A model generated the notes under the pieces. The model saw nothing but the letters and a program-made list of their open reading frames with translations, did no database searches and was not told the DNA's origin. Shown here piece after piece: positions 1 to 4,735 of a stretch of 9,142 bases of DNA (position 1 is its first letter; each line of letters opens with the position of its first letter). The translations under genes and the position numbers were made by a program. Source of the DNA: Burkholderiales bacterium (GTDB taxonomy: Bacteria > Pseudomonadota > Gammaproteobacteria > Burkholderiales > Burkholderiaceae_C); NCBI GenBank assembly GCA_011390055.1, contig JAABTC010000048.1:1-9142 (forward strand), read 5' to 3'.

Positions 1-2400
1 CGGCGGCGCGTCGACCAGCGCGGCGTAGAAGGCGAGCTGCGTGTCCTCGAGCGGGTCGGCGACCTTGTTCTTCAAGGACTGGACGCTGCCGGTCTTGTAG
101 TCGACCAGTTGCCGCGTGCCGGTGGGCATGTGCACGTCGACCCGGTCGATGCGGCCTTCGAGCGCCACGCCGGCCAGGGCCGGGCCGGTGCGGCTCAGGG
201 CCAGCTCCCCGCTCTGGTAGCGCCAACCCTCCGCGTCGCGTCGGTGCAGCCAGGCCAGGTAGTGCCCGGCGAAGTGGTCGAAGGCAGCACGGAACGGCAG
301 CAGTTCGGCCGCATCGAGCCCGGACGCCGCCTCCTGCTCCGCCGCCGCTGCATGCAAGGCCGCCCGATCGGCCTCGAGCGCGACGCGGTCCCCGCGCGCG
401 TCGTGAAAACGCTGCAGCACGCCGTGCAGCCAGGTGCCGAAATCGCGCTTTTCGACCGCGGCATCGAGTTCGGGCGACTCGCGCAGCCCCAGCACGCTGC
501 GCGCGAAAAACCGGTAGGGGCAGTCGCGCAAGCCTTCGACCGCGCTGGCACTCAACCGTGCGGGCAGCGCAAGCCCCGCGCTCGGTGCGGGACGGCCCTG
601 CGGCACCGACGCCACCGTCGTGGTCGGCAGCGGCGCCGGGACCTCGCCCGGGGCTGCCTGCCCGCACCGCTGGCGCGCCTGCCAGGCCTGTTCGAGCAGC
701 CCGCTTGCGACCAGGGCCTCGGCTTCGTTGGCGCGTCGCCGCAACAAGACTGCGTGGGGCACGCGCAGCAGCTGGGCGAAATCCTGCTGTTCGCGCAGCC
801 GCTGCTGTTCGCGGTACGGCAAACCGAAGCGCTGCAACAGCGCCTGCGGCAGCAGGTCTGCAGGTGCCTGCGCAGCACCCAGCCGCTGGGCGTCGCAACC
901 GGTCATCACCACCGCCCCAAACGGCCGCAAAGCTGCGCGCGCCAGGTTGGTGAGCACGACCTCGACGGGGCCTGTGGGCGGCAGCGCGCTGACCGAACGC
1001 AGCAGCGTGGCTTCGACCCAGCCGATGAAGCCCGCCAGGTCGAGGTGGGTCTGGGCCGCAGCAGCGCGCCAGCCCGGACTGGTTGCTGCGCCATCCAGGC
1101 GCAGGACAGCCCATGCGGCCTGACCCTGAGGATCGTCCGCGAACGCCGCCAGCACGGTGCGCAGCGGCGATGCCCCGGACCGACAGGCCTCAAGCCAACC
1201 TGCCAAGGTGGGCGCCGCCTGGCCCGCCCAATCCTGCAGCGGTGCATGCCGTGCTGCCAGCCAGGCCTGCAGGGCCGCGTCGGGTGCGCTGCCCCGGCGC
1301 CAGGCGGCCTCCAGGCGACGCAGCTCGGGCGTGCCGGCATGCTCGAACTTCAGCCAGTCGAGGACATCGTCGCGCCGCGCATCCGCCCGGGCGGCACGCA
1401 ACGCCGCGATCAACCTGGCCGCAGGCGGCGTGGCGGCCAGGCTGACGCCGACCTCGTCGCGCACCCGCACGCCAGCGCGGCGCAGCAGGGCGCGCAGGCG
1501 CCCACGGCTGGCAGGGTCGTCGACCACCAGGCCGACCGGCACCCTGCCCGCCTCGACCGCCTGCACCACCGCGAACGCTGCCGCCTGGGCTTCCCCTTCG
1601 AGCTGGTCCGCGACCCAGCGCAGCGGCGCGGGCAAGGCAGCCGCTGCGTCGAAGGGGCCTTCGGCGGGTGGCGCCGCATCGAGCCACAGCACCGGTTCGC
1701 CGCGTTCCGCCGCGGCTTGCACGAGGCGCTGCGGCAAGCCATCGTCGGCGCCCCCGGCCCGCAACAGCATCCATGCCGACGGGCGTTGTTGCCAGAGCAC
1801 ATCGAGACCCGTGGCATCGGCGCTGGCAGCCCACTCGAGCGCGATCCGGCCGAGCCAGCGCTCGGCCAGGCCCGGACCCGCGCTGGGCACGCTGAGCAGC
1901 GCTTCACGCCAGGCTGCCCACCAGGCGTCGCGCTCGCTCGGTGGCCGTTGCATCGCGCCGCGCAACAGTGCCTGTGCGGACTCGACGAGCGCGCGCACGG
2001 CCGCGTCGAAGCCGGCGGCGTCGCGCGCGGCCCAGGCCCCGCCGGCAGCCTGGCCGCGCAACAGGATCGCAGCATTCGCGGCGTCGGTGACGTCGTCCAG
2101 CGTGAGCTGCAACGGGGCGGCGGGCCGTGGAGGTGCGAGGTTGTGGGCCCAGGTGTGGACGGTTTCCACGCGTGGTTGCCAGCCGCCTTGCTGCGCCAAC
2201 GTCGCCCGCAGCACGTCGATCAGGCCGCCGTGCGGCACCAGCAGGATCGCATCGCGCCGACTGGCGCCACGACGGACCAGCCAGGCCAGACAGCGCCGGC
2301 ACGCCGAGGCCCACAACCCGGCGTCGATGGCGCCTTCGGCCAGGTTCAGGCGCTCGGGCGGATGGGGCGCGGACGGGGTGGACGGTTCGGGCAAGGGCAC
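1..2400 (-). CDS. AddB-like PD-(D/E)XK nuclease / probable DNA repair protein (TIGR03623 type), 3' end outside the window
   Basis: Translating the minus strand from 2400 down to 1 gives 800 codons with no stop, so the gene runs off the left edge. The C-terminal part is a RecB/AddB-type nuclease domain. It has the LRDCPYRFFARS box near residue 627, GRIDRVDV at about 749-756 (Asp752), VDYKTG at 766-771 (Asp767, Lys769) and LEDTQLAFY at about 784-792. The N-terminal about 600 residues look like the degenerate helicase half of AddB, with a GAVVMTGCDAQRLG motif near 494. I see no Walker A motif in it. By family knowledge such proteins (about 900 aa) resemble AddB and probably process DNA ends with an AddA/UvrD-like helicase, which I infer lies beyond the left edge. 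In AddB the CPYRFF cysteine pairs with three C-terminal cysteines around an iron-sulfur cluster; those would lie off-window. The start is uncertain. GTG 2400 leads into homologous-looking sequence but has a weak ribosome binding site. An in-frame ATG at 2499 would overlap the trxA start. Confidence 0.88.
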   Translation of the reverse strand, partial: MPLPEPSTPSAPHPPERLNLAEGAIDAGLWASACRRCLAWLVRRGASRRDAILLVPHGGLIDVLRATLAQQGGWQPRVETVHTWAHNLAPPRPAAPLQLTLDDVTDAANAAILLRGQAAGGAWAARDAAGFDAAVRALVESAQALLRGAMQRPPSERDAWWAAWREALLSVPSAGPGLAERWLGRIALEWAASADATGLDVLWQQRPSAWMLLRAGGADDGLPQRLVQAAAERGEPVLWLDAAPPAEGPFDAAAALPAPLRWVADQLEGEAQAAAFAVVQAVEAGRVPVGLVVDDPASRGRLRALLRRAGVRVRDEVGVSLAATPPAARLIAALRAARADARRDDVLDWLKFEHAGTPELRRLEAAWRRGSAPDAALQAWLAARHAPLQDWAGQAAPTLAGWLEACRSGASPLRTVLAAFADDPQGQAAWAVLRLDGAATSPGWRAAAAQTHLDLAGFIGWVEATLLRSVSALPPTGPVEVVLTNLARAALRPFGAVVMTGCDAQRLGAAQAPADLLPQALLQRFGLPYREQQRLREQQDFAQLLRVPHAVLLRRRANEAEALVASGLLEQAWQARQRCGQAAPGEVPAPLPTTTVASVPQGRPAPSAGLALPARLSASAVEGLRDCPYRFFARSVLGLRESPELDAAVEKRDFGTWLHGVLQRFHDARGDRVALEADRAALHAAAAEQEAASGLDAAELLPFRAAFDHFAGHYLAWLHRRDAEGWRYQSGELALSRTGPALAGVALEGRIDRVDVHMPTGTRQLVDYKTGSVQSLKNKVADPLEDTQLAFYAALVDAPP

Positions 2401-2432
2401 TCGGCTGCGCGGCCTCGTCGGGCGGGGCCTTG

Positions 2433-2441
2433 TGTCAGAAT
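2433..2441 (+). promoter_or_regulatory. Possible extended -10 promoter for trxA
   Basis: TGT followed by CAGAAT resembles an extended -10 element (TGn plus four of six TATAAT matches). It would place a transcript start near 2448, giving trxA a leader of about 50 nt. I see no good -35 element 16-18 nt upstream, so this is a weak call made from position and partial match only. Confidence 0.3.
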
Positions 2442-2447
2442 CATTGT

Positions 2448-2472
2448 GCCCTCTGCTGTCGACGCAGGGGGC
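2448..2472 (+). other. Hairpin in the trxA 5' leader
   Basis: A 9-bp stem pairs 2448-2456 with 2464-2472, with one G-U pair (2452/2468) and a 7-nt loop (2457-2463). It ends 3 nt before the duplicated Shine-Dalgarno units of trxA and has no following T-run, so it is not an intrinsic terminator for trxA-strand transcription. If the promoter proposed at 2433-2441 is right, the stem sits at the very 5' end of the mRNA, where it could protect the message from decay. That role is inference. Confidence 0.5.
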
Positions 2473-2475
2473 GCC

Positions 2476-2497
2476 GAGGACATCCCGAGGACACCCC
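2476..2497 (+). repeat. Tandem 11-bp repeat carrying two Shine-Dalgarno units before trxA
   Basis: GAGGACATCCC (2476-2486) is followed directly by GAGGACACCCC (2487-2497), 10 of 11 bases identical. The second copy places GAGGA 6 nt before the trxA ATG, which is good spacing and fixes that start. The first copy lies 17 nt from the ATG, too far for normal initiation. It could act as a standby ribosome site or be a chance duplication. Confidence 0.75.
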
Positions 2498-2827
2498 ATG
2501 AGCAGCGAATTGATCAAGCACGTTTCCGACGCATCGTTCGAAAGCGACGTCCTGCAGTCCGAGACCCCCGTGTTGGTCGACTACTGGGCCGAGTGGTGCG
2601 GGCCTTGCAAGATGATTGCGCCGATTCTCGACGAGGTTTCCAAGGCCTACGACGGCCGCCTGCAGGTGGCCAAGATGAATGTCGACGAGAACCGCGATGT
2701 GCCGGCGAAGTTCGGCATTCGCGGCATCCCGACGCTGATGTTGTTCAAGGGCGGCCAGCTTGCCGCGACCAAGGTGGGCGCGCTGTCGAAGGCCCAGTTG
2801 ACGTCCTTCATCGACGGTCATCTATAA
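2498..2827 (+). CDS. trxA: Thioredoxin (TrxA)
   Basis: The 109-residue protein has normal thioredoxin length. It carries the active site WCGPC at residues 33-37 (Cys34, Cys37), the cis-proline in GIPT (Pro78), and the conserved DYWAEW and VDEN segments. Family knowledge: a cytoplasmic dithiol-disulfide reductase that is recycled by thioredoxin reductase and supplies electrons to ribonucleotide reductase, methionine sulfoxide reductases and others. The ATG at 2498 has GAGGA 6 nt upstream. The gene is divergent from the AddB-like nuclease and is followed by rho after about 200 bp. Its stop codon is embedded in a TATAAT box that probably belongs to rho. Nothing in the sequence looks degenerate. 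Confidence 0.98.
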   Translation: MSSELIKHVSDASFESDVLQSETPVLVDYWAEWCGPCKMIAPILDEVSKAYDGRLQVAKMNVDENRDVPAKFGIRGIPTLMLFKGGQLAATKVGALSKAQLTSFIDGHL

Positions 2828-2828
2828 T
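2798..2828 (+). promoter_or_regulatory. Sigma70-type promoter, probably for rho, inside the trxA 3' end
   Basis: TTGACG (2798-2803) and a perfect TATAAT (2823-2828) are separated by 19 nt. The -10 overlaps the trxA stop codon (2825-2827). The spacer is slightly longer than the usual 17 nt. A transcript starting near 2835 would have a leader of about 195 nt before the rho ATG. Confidence 0.6.
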
Positions 2829-2834
2829 CTCGAT

Positions 2835-3029
2835 CAACGCGGGTGCAGCGACTGCTGCGCCAGCCCGAGATTGCCACCGCGCCCTGTGCGTCTGCCGTCA
2901 GCTCCGATCGGGCGGCACCAGGCCAGCGGCTCCGGCCTCCCTACCCTGTCCTGACCGGCCCCGGCGCGTCGTCGCGCGGGGCACGCACGTACAGGGTTTC
3001 GACCCAGTTTCACGACCCTGGCCCTTGCC
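2835..3029 (+). promoter_or_regulatory. Rho mRNA leader, C-rich, probable autoregulatory region
   Basis: No gene lies between trxA and rho. The plus strand has a C-over-G bias: 46 C to 30 G in 2871-2970, and 16 C to 6 G in 2931-2960. C-rich, G-poor RNA is the known preference of Rho utilisation sites, and Rho is known to attenuate its own leader in E. coli. That this leader does the same is inference. A strong GC hairpin at 2958-2982 follows the C-rich stretch. No clear Shine-Dalgarno precedes the rho ATG at 3030. Confidence 0.5.
2958..2982 (+). other. GC-rich hairpin in the rho leader
   Basis: A 10-bp stem pairs 2958-2968 with 2973-2982, with one bulged G (2963 or 2964) and a TCGT loop (2969-2972). 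Every pair is G-C. There is no T-run after it, so it is not a standard intrinsic terminator. It ends 47 nt before the rho start codon and may act as a polymerase pause site or a translation control element. Confidence 0.6.
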
Positions 3030-4292
3030 ATGCATCTGTCCGAACTGAAAGCCCAACACGTCTCCGAGCTGCTCAAGATGGGCGAGGAGCTCGAGATCGA
3101 GAACGTTGCCCGCCTGCGCAAGCAGGAGCTGATGTTCGCGATCATGAAAAAGCGCGCCAAGGCTGGCGAGCAGGTCTTCGGTGACGGCGTACTCGAAGTG
3201 CTGCCCGACGGCTTCGGCTTCCTGCGCTCGATCGAAGCCAGCTACATGGCCTCGACGGACGACATCTACCTGAGCCCGAGCCAGGTGCGCCGCTTCAACC
3301 TGCACACCGGCGACATGGTCGAAGGCGAAGTGCGGGTGCCCAAGGACGGCGAGCGTTACTTTGCGCTGGTCAAGGTCGACCGGGTCAACGGCCTGCTGCC
3401 CGAGGAGAGCAAGCACAAGGTCATGTTCGAGAACTTGACGCCGCTGTTCCCGAAGGAGCAGTTCAAGCTCGAGCGCGAGATCAAGACCGAAGAGAACATC
3501 ACCAGCCGCATCATCGACCTGGTCGCCCCGATCGGCAAAGGCCAACGCGCCCTGCTGGTGGCGCAGCCGAAGACCGGCAAGACGGTCATGATGCAGCAGC
3601 TCGCCCACGCGATGGTCGCCAACCATCCCGAGGTGCACCTGATCGTGCTGTTGGTCGACGAACGGCCTGAGGAAGTGACCGAGATGCTGCGCACCGTGCG
3701 CGGCGAGGTCATCAGCTCGACCTTCGACGAACCCGCGGCGCGCCACGTGCAGGTGGCCGAGATGGTGATCGAGCGCGCCAAGCGCCTGGTCGAGCTGAAG
3801 AAGGATGTCGTGATCCTGCTCGACTCGATCACCCGTCTGGCGCGCGCCTACAACAACGTGCTGCCGAGCTCCGGCAAGGTGCTGACCGGCGGCGTCGATG
3901 CCAACGCGCTCCAGCGTCCAAAACGCTTCTTCGGCGCGGCACGCAACGTCGAAGAAGGCGGCTCGCTGACGATCATCGGCACCGCCCTGATCGACACCGG
4001 CTCGAAGATGGACGAGGTCATCTACGAGGAATTCAAGGGCACCGGCAACTGCGAGATCCACCTCGACCGCCGCATGGCCGAGAAGCGCGTCTACCCGTCG
4101 ATCCTGATCAACAAGAGCGGCACGCGGCGCGAGGAGCTGCTGCTCAAGCCCGAAATCCTGCAAAAGACCTGGATCCTGCGCAAGCTGCTCTACCCGATGG
4201 ACGAGATCGAGGCGATGGAATTCATCCTCGACAAGATGAAGGCCAGCAAGAACAACCTCGACTTCTTCGACATGATGCGTCGCGGGGGCTGA
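3030..4292 (+). CDS. rho: Transcription termination factor Rho
   Basis: The 420-residue protein is nearly collinear with the 419-residue E. coli Rho. The N-terminal helical and cold-shock-like RNA-binding domain holds DGFGFL at 60-65 (Phe62, Phe64). The RecA-like ATPase has Walker A AQPKTGKT at 178-185 (Lys184, Thr185), catalytic Glu211 in VDERPE, Walker B VVILLD ending at Asp265, the Q-loop SGKVLTGG (Lys283) and arginine finger Arg366. Residues around the bicyclomycin site (Arg212, Asp265, Ser266, Lys336, Gly337) are present, so sensitivity is expected from the target site alone. Rho forms a hexamer that loads on C-rich untranslated RNA and pulls it from RNA polymerase. The ATG at 3030 matches the usual N-terminus (MHLSELK), although its ribosome binding site is weak. 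A promoter lies in the trxA end, and rpmE2 follows. Confidence 0.99.
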   Translation: MHLSELKAQHVSELLKMGEELEIENVARLRKQELMFAIMKKRAKAGEQVFGDGVLEVLPDGFGFLRSIEASYMASTDDIYLSPSQVRRFNLHTGDMVEGEVRVPKDGERYFALVKVDRVNGLLPEESKHKVMFENLTPLFPKEQFKLEREIKTEENITSRIIDLVAPIGKGQRALLVAQPKTGKTVMMQQLAHAMVANHPEVHLIVLLVDERPEEVTEMLRTVRGEVISSTFDEPAARHVQVAEMVIERAKRLVELKKDVVILLDSITRLARAYNNVLPSSGKVLTGGVDANALQRPKRFFGAARNVEEGGSLTIIGTALIDTGSKMDEVIYEEFKGTGNCEIHLDRRMAEKRVYPSILINKSGTRREELLLKPEILQKTWILRKLLYPMDEIEAMEFILDKMKASKNNLDFFDMMRRGG

Positions 4293-4306
4293 GTTCCTTC
4301 GACACC

Positions 4307-4312
4307 TATAAT
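4307..4312 (+). promoter_or_regulatory. -10 element (TATAAT), probably for rpmE2
   Basis: A perfect TATAAT lies 15 nt after the rho stop codon, where the next gene's promoter would be expected. No convincing -35 element is visible 16-18 nt upstream, where the sequence is G-rich rho coding end. A start near 4319 would give rpmE2 a leader of roughly 68 nt. Confidence 0.5.
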
Positions 4313-4337
4313 TGGCGGTTTTCCGCACGGGCAAGTG

Positions 4338-4355
4338 CAGCGCCTACAGGTGCTG
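4338..4355 (+). other. Hairpin in the rpmE2 leader
   Basis: A 7-bp stem pairs 4338-4344 with 4349-4355 around a TACA loop, with one G-U pair (4342/4351). The right arm begins GGTG (4349-4352), which could instead pair with CACC at 4368-4371 just before the ribosome binding site. A switch between two folds is therefore possible, but it is shown only by base complementarity. Confidence 0.4.
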
Positions 4356-4386
4356 TGGCTGTCCAAACACCAGCGAAAGGTTTCCC

Positions 4387-4647
4387 ATGAAAGAAGGCAT
4401 CCACCCGGGCTATCGCGACGTCTGCTTCGTCGATCTGTCCAACGGCTTCAAGTTCGTCACCCGCTCCTGCGCGCAGAGCAAGGAGATGATCAAGATGGAC
4501 GACGGGCGTGAGCTGCCGCTGTTCAAGGTCGAGACCACCAGCGAGTCGCATCCGTTCTACACCGGCACGCAGAAGAGCATCGACAACCTCGGCGGCCGGG
4601 TCGAGAAGTTCCGCAACAAGTTCGCCAAGCTCACCGCCAAGAAGTGA
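4387..4647 (+). CDS. rpmE2: Ribosomal protein bL31, type B
   Basis: The 86-residue protein begins MKEGIHPGYRDV and contains SHPFYTGTQKS at about residues 54-64, the hallmark of type B L31. The zinc-binding CxxC pairs of type A L31 are absent, as expected for the zinc-independent form. Two single cysteines (Cys13, Cys28) remain. bL31 bridges the large and small ribosomal subunits. The ATG at 4387 is chosen because AAAGG (4376-4380) sits 6 nt upstream and the protein then has the standard N-terminus; the frame stays open further upstream but without family similarity. The gene follows rho by 94 bp, has its own likely -10 element, and ends at a strong terminator. The single type B copy here is probably the housekeeping L31, although another copy elsewhere cannot be excluded. 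Confidence 0.96.
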   Translation: MKEGIHPGYRDVCFVDLSNGFKFVTRSCAQSKEMIKMDDGRELPLFKVETTSESHPFYTGTQKSIDNLGGRVEKFRNKFAKLTAKK

Positions 4648-4667
4648 GCGCTTCAGGCGTTGCGACC

Positions 4668-4690
4668 AGGGCAGCTTCGGCTGCCTTTTT
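4668..4690 (+). terminator. Intrinsic terminator after rpmE2
   Basis: A GGCAGC/GCTGCC stem (4670-4675 with 4680-4685) closed by a TTCG tetraloop is followed by five T residues (4686-4690). An outer G-U and an A-U pair can extend the stem. It lies 20 nt after the rpmE2 stop and should end the rho-rpmE2 transcript. Confidence 0.93.
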
Positions 4691-4720
4691 CATGGGCGTC
4701 CCTTCGCGCCACGGCGCGGC

Positions 4721-4735
4721 ATGATGCGCCGGTGA
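4721..4735 (+). CDS. Possible four-codon leader frame (MMRR) overlapping the next start
   Basis: ATG ATG CGC CGG TGA at 4721-4735 ends so that its stop overlaps the GTG start of the following membrane protein gene (GTGA at 4732-4735). Such an overlap could allow translation re-initiation at the GTG. I see no strong ribosome binding site for it, so it may be chance. Confidence 0.2.
   Translation: MMRR

Noticed and set aside
109..3048. 979-codon plus-strand open frame
   Set aside because: It is codon-register antisense to the nuclease gene. In very GC-rich genes few codons give antisense stops. The opposite strand shows clear nuclease motifs, and the frame runs across trxA out of phase.
4315..4326. 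GCGG-TTTT-CCGC palindrome after rho as a rho terminator
   Set aside because: The stem is only 4 bp with no T-run following, and it lies just downstream of the rpmE2 -10 box.
2898..4334. 478-codon minus-strand open frame opposite rho
   Set aside because: It is antisense to a highly conserved gene, with no recognisable domain and a skewed composition typical of shadow frames.
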